From: an uncultured Eubacteriales bacterium
GTDB taxonomy: Bacteria > Bacillota > Clostridia > Christensenellales > Aristaeellaceae
Length of the DNA: 64,000 nt
Assembly (NCBI GenBank): GCA_900315315.1
Contig: OMYT01000002.1
Coordinates: forward strand, 121,047-185,046
Direction: 5' to 3'
Below the pieces are notes generated by a model, which was not told where the DNA came from, did no database searches, and was given only the letters and a program-made list of their open reading frames with translations. Of this stretch, positions 14,871-24,100 are shown piece after piece. Within the stretch, counting starts at the first letter, position 1. Each line of letters begins with the position of its first letter. The position numbers and the translations under genes were made by a program.

Positions 14871-15377
14871 ATGGAACTGCGGAAAATCAATCCGGAGGAT
14901 GCAGTGGTCCAATGGGAATATACAACGATGCTTCCGTCGGATGAGAACGGGCTGACAAACCCATATCACGGTGTTTCATATGATGAATACAAAGAACACG
15001 TGCTGCCGACGCTGATTTCATATGAACATCCGGTGAATATGCCGGAATGGTTTGTTCCGGAATCATATTACTATCTCTGGGACGGGAATCGCCTTGTAGG
15101 CGAATTCAGGATTCGCCACTACCTGACAGAAGCCCTTCGGAAAGGCGCCGGCCATATCGGTTACAGCATCCGCAGGGATGAGCGCGGCAAAGGCTATGGA
15201 ACGGAAGGCCTGAAACTGACCCTTCAGATTGCAAAAAGCATTGTCCCGGAGGAAGAAATCTACTTCCGGGTCAATAAAGACAATATTGCTTCCCAAAAGG
15301 TAATGCTGAATAACGGAGCATACCGGGCAGGCGAAGATGAATTGCATTATTTCATGCGAATTCCGAAGGATTCATAG
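14871..15377 (+). CDS. GNAT-family N-acetyltransferase
   Basis: A 168-residue acetyltransferase. The acetyl-CoA pyrophosphate loop is visible in GYSIRRDERGKGYGTEGLKL (about residues 96-115), followed by EIYFRVNKDNIASQKVMLNN (about 131-150), the typical GNAT strand-helix with a Asn-x-x-S that packs on CoA. ATG 14871 is chosen because AGGAG lies eight bases upstream; an ATG at 14853 has no ribosome site. The acceptor amine is unknown. It follows the MBL hydrolase closely. Confidence 0.88.
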   Translation: MELRKINPEDAVVQWEYTTMLPSDENGLTNPYHGVSYDEYKEHVLPTLISYEHPVNMPEWFVPESYYYLWDGNRLVGEFRIRHYLTEALRKGAGHIGYSIRRDERGKGYGTEGLKLTLQIAKSIVPEEEIYFRVNKDNIASQKVMLNNGAYRAGEDELHYFMRIPKDS

Positions 15378-15542
15378 CCCGGAAACCCAGTGGCAAAGGC
15401 ATCAAGGCGGAGGGATGATGAGATAGTCCTTTTTTTCAATGATGATAAGCTTGTTTCCGTCATCGGTCTGCCGGGAAAGAGAAGAACGGCGACACGGAGG
15501 AAGCATGATTTATGGAAAAACAGGCGAAGAACAATCCGGAGG

Positions 15543-15571
15543 TTGACAAACGGATTGGAACAGAGTAACCT
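15543..15571 (+). promoter_or_regulatory. Promoter of the Trp T-box transcript
   Basis: TTGACA (15543-15548) and TAACCT (15566-15571) with a 17-bp spacer, placed directly before the first conserved T-box stem. Confidence 0.7.
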
Positions 15572-15584
15572 TTTTGCAAACCTG

Positions 15585-15855
15585 TGAGGGAGAAGAGTAG
15601 CTTCCCCGCAGCACGTGACAGGGAGCCGCCGAGAGTGGAACGGCGGTACGTGCGGAGGATGTGAATGGGCTCCTGAGGGCGCTCCGAAAGGATTCGAGTA
15701 GGAAGCGACGGGGGACGCACCCGTTATCAGGGCGGCACGTATCAGGGGTACGTGATGAAGAGATGACTTTTCCCGACAGGGAAAAAGTCAAGCTGAGTGG
15801 CACCGCGAAATGATCGCCTCAGCGCGCAGGGAGAAGCGCGCTGAGGCTTTGTTTT
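15585..15855 (+). promoter_or_regulatory. T-box riboswitch with tryptophan specifier
   Basis: Stem I features AGAAGAGTAG (15591-15600) and GGGAGCC pairing with the segment after GTGAATGGGCTCC (15661-15673). The specifier triplet TGG at 15666-15668 follows the usual GAA, giving Trp. The T-box bulge is GAGTGGCACCGCG at 15795-15807; its TGGC pairs with a GCCA tRNA end, matching the G discriminator base of bacterial tRNA-Trp. The terminator stem is GCCTCAGCGCG (15816-15826) with CGCGCTGAGGC (15837-15847) and TTTGTTTT. Uncharged tRNA-Trp should turn on the ABC importer downstream. Confidence 0.95.
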
Positions 15856-15899
15856 ACGGCTCAAAAGATCCCCCCTGGATTTCAAAAACCCGGATGAAG

Positions 15900-15928
15900 G
15901 AGATCCCTCGACTTCGCTCGGGATGACA
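15900..15928 (+). repeat. Short palindromic repeat in the trpX leader
   Basis: GAGATCCCTCGACTTCG followed by CTCGGGATGACA forms an ATCCC/GGGAT hairpin. Sequences of this type are dispersed in many bacterial genomes. It lies after the T-box terminator and about 20 bp before the trpX start. Confidence 0.6.
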
Positions 15929-15950
15929 TGATGAAAGGAAGGACAAGACA

Positions 15951-16967
15951 ATGAAAAAGATGATGGCACTGGTACTCTCCCTGATGATGGTATTCTCCAT
16001 GGTTTCCCTGGCTTCCGCGGAAGCAAAGACGAACTTCAAAGTCGGCATCTGTAACTTCGTGGACGACGCGAGCCTGAACCAGATTATCCAGAACATCCGG
16101 GAGCGGCTGGATGAAATCGGGAAAGACAAGGGCGTGACGTTTGAGATCAATGAAGACAACTGCAACCTGGACAGCAGCGTAATGCAGCAGATTATCGCGG
16201 ACTTCATCGCGGATGAGGTTGACCTGATGGTCGGCGTGGCAACGCCTGTAGCCATGACGATGCAGGGCATGACCGAGGACAACGGGATTCCGGTGGTCTT
16301 CGCCGCCGTTTCCGATCCGCTGGGCGCGGGACTGGTACAGAGCCTGGGGGCTCCCGGAGCGAACATTACCGGCACCTCCGATTATCTGGATACCGCGGCT
16401 ATCCTGAACCTGATCTTTGCTGCCAACCCGGACGCGAAGAAGATCGCCCTGCTGTACAACCCCTCCGAAGATGCCTCCACCGCACCGATCGCTGCGGCGA
16501 AGGAGATTCTGGGCGCGAAGGGTATGGAAGTGAAGGAATACACCGGCACCAATGCTTCCGAGGTTATGCAGGCGGCGGACGCGATTGTCAGCGATGAGAT
16601 GGACGCGGTGTTCACCCCCACGGATAATACGATCATGAGCGCTGAACTGTCCATCTATGAAAAGCTGGCGGAGGCAAAGATTCCGCATTACACGGGCGCG
16701 GATTCCTTCGCCCTGAACGGGGCCTTCCTGGGATACGGCGTGGATTACGCGAACCTGGGCCGGGAGACCGCTGATATGATCGCCGAGATTCTGGTGAACG
16801 GCGCGAAGCCGGCGGAGACGGCTGTCAAGACGTTTGACAACGGTACGGCTACTGTCAATACCGAAACCTGTGCGGCGATCGGTTTCGACTTCGAGAAGAT
16901 TAAGGAGGCGTTTGCGCCGTTCTGCACGCAGGTGAAGGAGATCAAAACTGCTGAGAGTTTTGAATGA
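15951..16967 (+). CDS. trpX: Tryptophan ABC transporter, substrate-binding protein (TrpX type)
   Basis: A 338-residue ABC_sub_bind protein (PF04392 type). Signal peptide residues 1-23 end in ASA/EAK, with no lipobox cysteine. Family landmarks are KVGICNFVDDASLNQIIQNI, DLMVGVATPVAMTMQ, PVVFAAVSDPLGAGLV, NITGTSDYLD and KIALLYNPSEDAS. The family binds aromatic amino acids in several Firmicutes. The Trp T-box in front makes tryptophan the likely ligand; this assignment rests on regulation plus family, not on binding residues. The ATG follows GAAAGGAAGG. Two palindromic repeats lie between it and the permease. Confidence 0.88.
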   Translation: MKKMMALVLSLMMVFSMVSLASAEAKTNFKVGICNFVDDASLNQIIQNIRERLDEIGKDKGVTFEINEDNCNLDSSVMQQIIADFIADEVDLMVGVATPVAMTMQGMTEDNGIPVVFAAVSDPLGAGLVQSLGAPGANITGTSDYLDTAAILNLIFAANPDAKKIALLYNPSEDASTAPIAAAKEILGAKGMEVKEYTGTNASEVMQAADAIVSDEMDAVFTPTDNTIMSAELSIYEKLAEAKIPHYTGADSFALNGAFLGYGVDYANLGRETADMIAEILVNGAKPAETAVKTFDNGTATVNTETCAAIGFDFEKIKEAFAPFCTQVKEIKTAESFE

Positions 16968-16973
16968 GCATAA

Positions 16974-17075
16974 GGGGGGCTTTCCGATCGCCCCCCTTGC
17001 CCCCCTTCGGCCTGCATGTGTGGGTGAAGGATGAATATAAGGGGGCTTTCCGATCGCCCCCTTAAACCCCTTCGG
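16974..17075 (+). repeat. Two palindromic CTTTCCGATCG repeats, copies 7 and 8
   Basis: Copies at 16974-17010 (six-G arm) and 17041-17075 (five-G arm). Each is preceded by ATAA. They fall between trpX and trpY, within the operon. Confidence 0.9.
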
Positions 17076-17144
17076 CACATGCGTGTTTGGAACTGAAAGG
17101 GAAAGTGTGCTAATACGAATTGAAAGTTGGTCAGAAGATAACCT

Positions 17145-18086
17145 ATGACTTTGGATAAGTTTCTGGCGCTGGGACAGACGGCGATGGAACTGGGGCTGGT
17201 GAATGCCCTGACGGTGCTGAGTCTGTTCCTGAGCTATTCAATGCTGAATGTTTGCGACCTGAGCACGGACGGATGTTTCACGCTCGGCGCAGCAGTGGGC
17301 GCGCTGGTAGCGATTGCCGGGCATCCCTGGCTTTCGCTGCCGGCCGCCATGCTGGCCGGGATGATCTCCGGCTTTGTGACGGCGACACTGCAGACGCGGA
17401 TGGGCGTGCAGAGCCTGCTGGCCGGAATCGTGGTCAACACCGGACTGTATTCGGTCAATATGCTGCTGACCGGCAACAAGGCAACCTTGCCGATGAACAA
17501 GGTGCCGACGATTTTCACCATGGCGAAAGACCTGCTGAAAGGGACGCCGCTGGCCGGACAGAGCACCCTGCTGGTGATGCTGGTGATCGTTGCGCTGGTG
17601 GTGGTTTTCCTGTGCTGGTTCCTGAAGACAAAGCTGGGGCTAGCGATCCGGGCGACGGGCAGCAACGCGGACATGGTACGTTCCTCCTCCATCAATCCCA
17701 CGTTCACGACGACCGTGGGCCTTTGCATTTCCAACGCGTTCACCGCCCTGAGCGGCTGCCTGATGGCGCAGCAGCAGAAGAACTTTGAAATCAACATGGG
17801 CAGCGGCATGGTGACGGTGGCGCTGGCAAGCCTGCTGATCGGCGGCGTATTTTTCGCGAAACACAGGCCGATCCCGCTGCGCGCGGTCGGAGCGGTGCTG
17901 GGCGCCTTCCTGTTCCGGCTTGTCTACGGGCTGGCGCTGCGACTGGATATGCCGGCCTTTATGCTGAAACTGGTTTCCTCGGTGATCGTGGTGATCGCGA
18001 TCTCCGGTCCTTATCTGCGGAAACAGCTGCCGCTGATGATCCGCCGCTGGCGGATGGCGCGGGGAGGGAGGGAGGACGATGCTTGA
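17145..18086 (+). CDS. trpY: Tryptophan ABC transporter, permease (TrpY type)
   Basis: A 313-residue BPD_transp_2 permease with about eight or nine hydrophobic segments. It shows GLVNALTVLSLFLSYSMLNV, LSTDGCFTLGAAVGA, AGIVVNTGLYSVNMLL and GLAIRATGSNADMVRSSSIN, the last being the cytoplasmic coupling region of the branched-chain/TrpY permease group. It forms the membrane channel for the TrpX substrate. Its 3' end overlaps the ATPase start by 8 bp, showing translational coupling. Confidence 0.9.
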   Translation: MTLDKFLALGQTAMELGLVNALTVLSLFLSYSMLNVCDLSTDGCFTLGAAVGALVAIAGHPWLSLPAAMLAGMISGFVTATLQTRMGVQSLLAGIVVNTGLYSVNMLLTGNKATLPMNKVPTIFTMAKDLLKGTPLAGQSTLLVMLVIVALVVVFLCWFLKTKLGLAIRATGSNADMVRSSSINPTFTTTVGLCISNAFTALSGCLMAQQQKNFEINMGSGMVTVALASLLIGGVFFAKHRPIPLRAVGAVLGAFLFRLVYGLALRLDMPAFMLKLVSSVIVVIAISGPYLRKQLPLMIRRWRMARGGREDDA

Positions 18087-18879
18087 ACTGAGAAACGTCT
18101 GCAAGACCTTCAGCGCGAGCACGCCGGACGAAAAACGGGCGCTCACAGACGTCTCCCTGAAGATTGAGGACGGAGATTTTGTCAGCATTATCGGCGCGAA
18201 CGGCGCCGGGAAATCGACCCTGTTCAACGCGATCTGCGGCAGTTTTCCGCTGGATTCCGGCACGGTATGGCTGGACGGGAAAAACGTGACCATGATGCCC
18301 GAACATCAAAGGGCGAAGCAGATCGGGCGCCTGTTTCAGGATCCGATGCGCGGCAGCGCGCCGGATATGAGTATCGAAGAGAACCTGACCCTGGCGGCCG
18401 GCAAGGGAGGCTGGCTGAGCCGCATTTCCGCGGCAGACCGGAATGCTTTCCGTGACCGGCTGAGCCTGCTGGGTATGGGGCTGGAAGACCGGATGCGCCA
18501 GCCGGTGGGCCTGCTCTCCGGCGGACAGCGGCAGGTGCTGACACTGCTGATGGCGACATACCAGGTGCCGAAGGTGCTGCTGCTGGACGAGCATACGGCA
18601 GCGCTGGATCCGGGGACGGCGGAAAAGGTACTGGAAATGACTAAAATCATCGTGGAAAACAACCGCATCACCTGCCTGATGATTACCCATAACATGCAGA
18701 ACGCACTGGATCTGGGCAACCGGACATTAATGATGGACCGGGGCAGGGTGATCTACGACGTGACAGGTGAGGAAAGAAGCAGGCTGACCATCGGCGACCT
18801 GACGGACAAGTTCCGCCAGCTCAGCGGCCGGACACTGGACAACGACCGGATGCTGCTGGGAATTGAAAAAGCAGAATAA
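18079..18879 (+). CDS. trpZ: Tryptophan ABC transporter, ATP-binding protein (TrpZ type)
   Basis: A 266-residue ATPase with Walker A GANGAGKST at about residues 38-46, Q-loop GRLFQDPMRG, signature LSGGQRQVLTLLMAT, Walker B VLLLDEHTAALDP and H-loop LMITHNM. The H in DEHTAALDP instead of DEPT is the usual form in this transporter group. It drives import with TrpX and TrpY. It ends the operon before a terminator hairpin. Confidence 0.92.
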   Translation: MLELRNVCKTFSASTPDEKRALTDVSLKIEDGDFVSIIGANGAGKSTLFNAICGSFPLDSGTVWLDGKNVTMMPEHQRAKQIGRLFQDPMRGSAPDMSIEENLTLAAGKGGWLSRISAADRNAFRDRLSLLGMGLEDRMRQPVGLLSGGQRQVLTLLMATYQVPKVLLLDEHTAALDPGTAEKVLEMTKIIVENNRITCLMITHNMQNALDLGNRTLMMDRGRVIYDVTGEERSRLTIGDLTDKFRQLSGRTLDNDRMLLGIEKAE

Positions 18880-18887
18880 GCATGATG

Positions 18888-18922
18888 AATCCGCCGGTTT
18901 CGGATCCCGAACCGGCGGATTC
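18888..18922 (+). terminator. Terminator hairpin of the trpXYZ operon
   Basis: GAATCCGCCGGTT (18888-18900) pairs with AACCGGCGGATTC (18910-18922), a 13-bp stem, followed by CTGTTT. The T-run is weak. Confidence 0.75.
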
Positions 18923-18943
18923 CTGTTTGGTATATAAAATGGC

Positions 18944-18972
18944 TTGTCATGAGGTCGATTATCTGAGATAAT
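18944..18972 (+). promoter_or_regulatory. Promoter of the glgX/cellulose synthase operon
   Basis: TTGTCA (18944-18949), 17-bp spacer, GATAAT (18967-18972), about 44 bp before the debranching-enzyme ATG. Confidence 0.75.
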
Positions 18973-19015
18973 AGAAAGGATAGAACGGAATAGCACCTGA
19001 TCAGGAGGAAAAACA

Positions 19016-21121
19016 ATGCACGGAGCATATCGGGCTGATACTTTTCCGACCCACAGGATGGGGGATCTGAGATATCGCGTGGGTCGGGTGTTTCCTTTCG
19101 GCGCCACGATCCAGGACGGCGGAGTCAACTTCAGTGTATACTCGAAGGAGGCCACGGGATGTACGCTGGTGCTGTATCACTACGGCCAGACGGAACCCTT
19201 TGTGGAAATTCCGTTTCCGGACAGCTTCCGGATCGGGGACGTGTATACGATGCTTGTTTACGGCCTGAATATCGAGACGGTGGAATACGGTTACCGTTTT
19301 GACGGCCCCTGGGAACCGCATAAGGGTTACCGGTTTGATGATTCACGGGTTGTGCTGGACCCTTACGCGAAATCTATTTCCGGGCGCTCTGTATGGGGCA
19401 GGCGGGATTCGGGCGATTCCGACTTTGTCCACAGGGGACAGATCATCCCGGAGGATTACGACTGGCAGGGAGACACGCCTCTGGATCCGATTAAGAACGA
19501 CCTGATCATCTATGAACTGCATGTCCGTTCCTTTACAAAACACGCATCTTCCGGCGTCCATTATCCCGGCACCTATGCCGGGCTTACGGAAAAAATACCT
19601 TATCTGAAAGAACTGGGAGTCAACTGCGTTGAACTGATGCCGGTGTTTGAGTTTGACGAGTTTGAAAACTCACGGGAAGTGAACGGGAACCGGCTGCTGA
19701 ACTATTGGGGATATTCGACTGTCGGTTTCTTCGCGCCCAAGGCCGGCTATGCCGCTACCGCACCTTTCGGAATGGAAGCGGACGAACTGAGAAATATGAT
19801 CAGGCTGCTTCACCGCAGCGGAATCGCAGTTGTCCTGGACGTGGTGTTCAACCACACGGCGGAAGGCAACGAGCAGGGACCGACCATCTCCTTCCGGGGG
19901 ATCGACAACCGGACCTATTATCTTCTGACCCAGGAAGGATACTATTACAATTTCAGCGGCTGCGGAAACACGATGAACTGCAACAACGCGGTGGTCCGGA
20001 GCATGATCAGGGATTGTCTCCGCTACTGGGTATCCAATTACCATGTGGACGGATTCCGGTTTGATCTTGCATCCATCCTGACCCGGGGTGAGAACGGTGA
20101 GCCGCTGGTCGCCCCTCCGCTGCTGGAATCGCTGGCGCGGGATCCGGTGCTGGGAAGGACCATGCTGATCGCTGAAGCCTGGGACGCGGGCGGACTGTAT
20201 CAGGTCGGCAGTTTTCCTTCCTGGCATCGCTGGTCCGAATGGAACGGGAAATACAGAGACTGCGTGCGCAGGTTTATGAAAGGGGAGGGACAGGCGGCGC
20301 CGGAACTGCTGCAGCGGATCAGCGGGTCTCCGGATCTGTACGAAGGACGGGGACCGCTCTCCTCGATTAATTTTATTACGTGCCACGACGGGTTTACCCT
20401 GCACGATCTGGTTTCCTACAACTGGAAGCATAACAAAGCCAACGGGGAGGATAACCGGGACGGAAGCAACGATAACCTCAGCTGGAACTGCGGACAGGAG
20501 GGGAAAACCGATAACCGGGAGGTGCTGGACCTGCGCTTCCGCCAGATGAAGAACTTTCTGACGGTGCTGCTGATGAGCAGGGGAGTGCCGATGCTGCTGT
20601 CGGGAGACGAGTTTGCCAATACGCAATACGGCAACAACAATGCCTACTGCCAGGATAATGAGGTATCATGGCTGGACTGGAGCATGCTTGAAGAGAACCG
20701 GGATCTGTTTGAGTATGTGAAAAAGCTGATCGCTTTTCGAAAAAAACATCCGGTTCTCTCTGCGCGGCAATATGATTTCGGGCATAACGGGACGGGCTAT
20801 CCGGAACTTTCCTTCCACGGTTTAACCCCCTGGGGGCATGACTGGAACATGAACACGCTGACGGTTGCCTGCCTGTGGGCGGAAGACCATAAAAAATACG
20901 GGACCAAAAGGGATGCGTTCCTGTATCTGGCCGTCAATGCGCACTGGGAGGATCATGAGTTCCGGCTGCCGGTTATTCCGGACGGCTTCCAATGGCAGAC
21001 GGAGGCGGTCTCTTCCCCGTACGGCCGGATGACGGAGACGGGAGTCTATGTTCCGGCAAGATCCGTGATGCTGCTGCTCGGGGAAAAGCATCGCAAGCAT
21101 GCCTCAAACGCACAAAGCTGA
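19016..21121 (+). CDS. glgX: Glycogen debranching enzyme, GlgX/isoamylase type (GH13)
   Basis: A 701-residue enzyme with an N-terminal CBM48-like domain (GATIQDGGVNFSVYSKEA at about 28-45) and a GH13 barrel from about residue 165. Catalytic motifs are VVLDVVFNHTA (about 274-284), the nucleophile Asp in DGFRFDLAS (about 347-355), the acid/base Glu in MLIAEAWDAGG and the third Asp in NFITCHDGFT. Lacking a signal peptide, it would hydrolyse alpha-1,6 branches of glycogen or limit dextrins in the cytoplasm. The ATG follows AGGAGGAAAAAC. The fused cellulase/cellulose synthase gene starts 43 bp after the stop, so the two are probably one transcript. Confidence 0.93.
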   Translation: MHGAYRADTFPTHRMGDLRYRVGRVFPFGATIQDGGVNFSVYSKEATGCTLVLYHYGQTEPFVEIPFPDSFRIGDVYTMLVYGLNIETVEYGYRFDGPWEPHKGYRFDDSRVVLDPYAKSISGRSVWGRRDSGDSDFVHRGQIIPEDYDWQGDTPLDPIKNDLIIYELHVRSFTKHASSGVHYPGTYAGLTEKIPYLKELGVNCVELMPVFEFDEFENSREVNGNRLLNYWGYSTVGFFAPKAGYAATAPFGMEADELRNMIRLLHRSGIAVVLDVVFNHTAEGNEQGPTISFRGIDNRTYYLLTQEGYYYNFSGCGNTMNCNNAVVRSMIRDCLRYWVSNYHVDGFRFDLASILTRGENGEPLVAPPLLESLARDPVLGRTMLIAEAWDAGGLYQVGSFPSWHRWSEWNGKYRDCVRRFMKGEGQAAPELLQRISGSPDLYEGRGPLSSINFITCHDGFTLHDLVSYNWKHNKANGEDNRDGSNDNLSWNCGQEGKTDNREVLDLRFRQMKNFLTVLLMSRGVPMLLSGDEFANTQYGNNNAYCQDNEVSWLDWSMLEENRDLFEYVKKLIAFRKKHPVLSARQYDFGHNGTGYPELSFHGLTPWGHDWNMNTLTVACLWAEDHKKYGTKRDAFLYLAVNAHWEDHEFRLPVIPDGFQWQTEAVSSPYGRMTETGVYVPARSVMLLLGEKHRKHASNAQS

Positions 21122-21164
21122 TGAATGTTCAAACCCTACATCGGACGAGGAGGCCGGATACTCC

Positions 21165-24100
21165 ATGAAAAAGCTGATTGCACTGGCTGTCTGCGCAGCG
21201 ATGCTGCTGTGTGCTGCTGTTTCCGTATGCGCGGAAACGGCGGTGGTTGAAACAGCCAGGCCTTCCGCAAACGGACGTCTTCATACGGAAGGAACGCAGC
21301 TGACGGATGCTGCCGGAAAGGCGGTGCAGCTGCGGGGCGTGAGCACGCACGGATTGCTGTGGTATCCGAGAATAATCAGCGAAAACCTGTTCAGGCAGGT
21401 TTCCGAAGACTGGAGCGGCAACCTGATCCGGCTGGCCATGTACTCGGAACAGTACTGTGAGAATGACAATCTGCGCAGCAAAAGCCTGGAACTGATGCGC
21501 AAGGGCATTGACGCGGCAATCGCCGCCGACATGTATGTGCTGGTGGACTGGCATATTATGAACGACAGCGATCCGAATGAGCATAAGGAAGAGGCAAAAG
21601 CATTCTTTGACCTGATTGCCTCCGAATACAAGGACAGCCCGAACCTGATCTTTGAGATCTGCAACGAACCGAACGGTGAAACGACCTGGGCAGACGTACG
21701 GAGATACGCGGAGGAGGTTATCCCGGTCATCCGCAGACACATTCCGGACGCCCTGATCCTGGTGGGTACACCGGAATATGACCGGAACCTGGGGGACGCT
21801 GTGCTGCGGCCGCTCAATACGGAAAACGTCATGTACGTCCTGCATTTCTATGCGGCCACTCATCAGGGAGGACTGCGCGAAGAACTGACTTCGGCGCTGG
21901 ACGAGGGGCTGCCGGTGTTTATCAGCGAATGCGGCATCAGCGAATCCAGCGGCGACGGGACACTCGACTTTGCCGACGCGGCGAAGTGGTTTACACTGCT
22001 GAATGAAAAAAAGATCAGCTACGCGGTGTGGAGCCTTTCGGACAAGGAAGAATCCTCCGCTTTTTTCCGGAACAATTTCGACCCGGAAGGGGAGATCCGG
22101 GATGAGGACCTGACCCTCTGCGGAACGTGGGTCCGTGAACTGATACGGGGAGCGGATCCGAAGACGATTCCGGTGTCTGCGGCACAGGTGAAACAGACCG
22201 CAGCGGACCGGATCATGAGCTGGATCGCCAAGTCGCTCGGCGACCGGGGCGACCGGGAACTTTCCGAATGGCTGCTGTTCGCCGAGATCGCCGCAGGCAT
22301 CCTGCTGGCCGGTCTGATCGCCTGGATCATCGTCCGCCGGAAAGAAAGCAAAAAACGCCTGACCTACAGCGATATTGTCGATCCGGACAACACGCGCCTG
22401 AAAAAAGGCAGCCTGGCAGGACGGATCTGCCTGATTCTGGGAACCTGGTTCACCCTGATCTACCTGTGCTGGCGGATTGTGTTTTCCGTTCCGTTTGACG
22501 CAGGCGTGCTCGCGGTGATCGCGAACCTGCTGCTGCTGATTGTGGAGATCGTGGGCTTCCTGGAATCCCTGATTCTCTATCGCAACCTGATGGGTAAACG
22601 GGATTATCCGCTGCCGGAGATTCCGGATGATGCCTGGCCGGACGTGGACATCTTCATCGCAACGTATAACGAACCGACGGAACTGCTGCGCAAAACGCTC
22701 AACGGCTGCGTTCACATGAAATACCCCGATCCTGCGAAGGTGCACATCTGGCTGTGCGATGACAACCGCCGGCCGGAAATGCGCGCACTGGCGGAGGAAA
22801 TGGGGGTAGGCTATTTTGACCGGCCTGACAACGAGGGAGCGAAAGCCGGCAACCTGAACCATGCCCTGAGCCTGACCAGCGCGCCCTATGTCGTGACTTT
22901 AGACGCGGATATGATTCCCCGGAGCAATTTCCTGCTGAAGACGATTCCGTATTTTGTGGACGCAGAACTGCGCGAACAGAACAGGCCGGAAGAGGAGCGG
23001 CTGCACCTGGGCCTGCTGCAGACGCCCCAAAGCTTCTACGATCCGGACGTGTTCCAGCATGCGCTGTACTGCGAGAAACGCGCGCCGAACGAGCAGGATT
23101 TCTTCTACCGGACAATTGAACCGGCGAAGACCGCCACAAACAGCGTCATCTACGGCGGCTCCAACACAATCCTTTCGCGCAGAGCGCTGGAGGATATCGG
23201 CGGCTTCTATACGGGCTCCATCACCGAAGATTTTGCCACGGGCGTGCTGATTGAATCGGCAGGCTATGTCAGCCTTGCCCTGCCGGAACCGCTGGCCAGC
23301 GGACAGACGCCGCACACCTTCCGGGAACATATCCAGCAGCGTACCCGCTGGGGCCGCGGCGTGATCGTTACGGCCCGGAAACTGAAAATCCTGAAACGGA
23401 AGGAACTGACGACGGCCCAGAAGGTCAGTTACCTGAGTTCGGTTTCCTACTGGTACTCCCCGCTGAAGAACCTGATCTATATCCTTTCCCCGCTGATGTT
23501 CGCAACATTCCTGATTCCGGTGTTCCGCTGCAACTGGCTGGAGCTGCTGGTGTTCTGGCTGCCGATGTTCATCCTGCAGGATCTGTGCCTGCGGCTGAAC
23601 AGCCGGAACACAATCTCCGTGAAATGGAGCGGCATATATGAGACCAGCGTGATGCCGCATCTGCTGATCCCGATTCTGAAGGAAACGCTGGGGAGCACCC
23701 TGTCCACGTTTAAAGTGACGGACAAATCCGGCACCGGAGGACAGCGCAAGCGGGATGTCCGGGCGATGCTGCCCTTTATCTTCCTGATTGTGCTCTCTGT
23801 GGCCGGGATTGTACGCGTGCTCTGGAACTTTAACGTGATGCAGACGGTCAGTCTGCTGATTCTGCTGTTCTGGATTGTCCGGAATCTGTATTACCTGGTG
23901 ATGGCCCTGTTCCTGATCGACGGGCGTGATTATGACGGGGAAGTTGTCCGGGTCAATGACGCCGAGATTGTTCAGGTTTCCGACGGTACCAGGAAATATG
24001 ACGGTGTGACGACGCTGCTGACGGAGCACAACCTGACGGTGTTCCTGGATGAGGCGAAAGAGCTGAGGATCGGCACGCCTGTGGATACAGAGATCTTCCG

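Noticed and set aside
15390-15587. 65-codon frame between the GNAT gene and the T-box
   Set aside because: Its 3' half overlaps the T-box promoter and its start has no ribosome site. The N-terminal part (EIVLFFNDDKLVSVIGL) looks somewhat protein-like and could be a remnant, but support is too weak.
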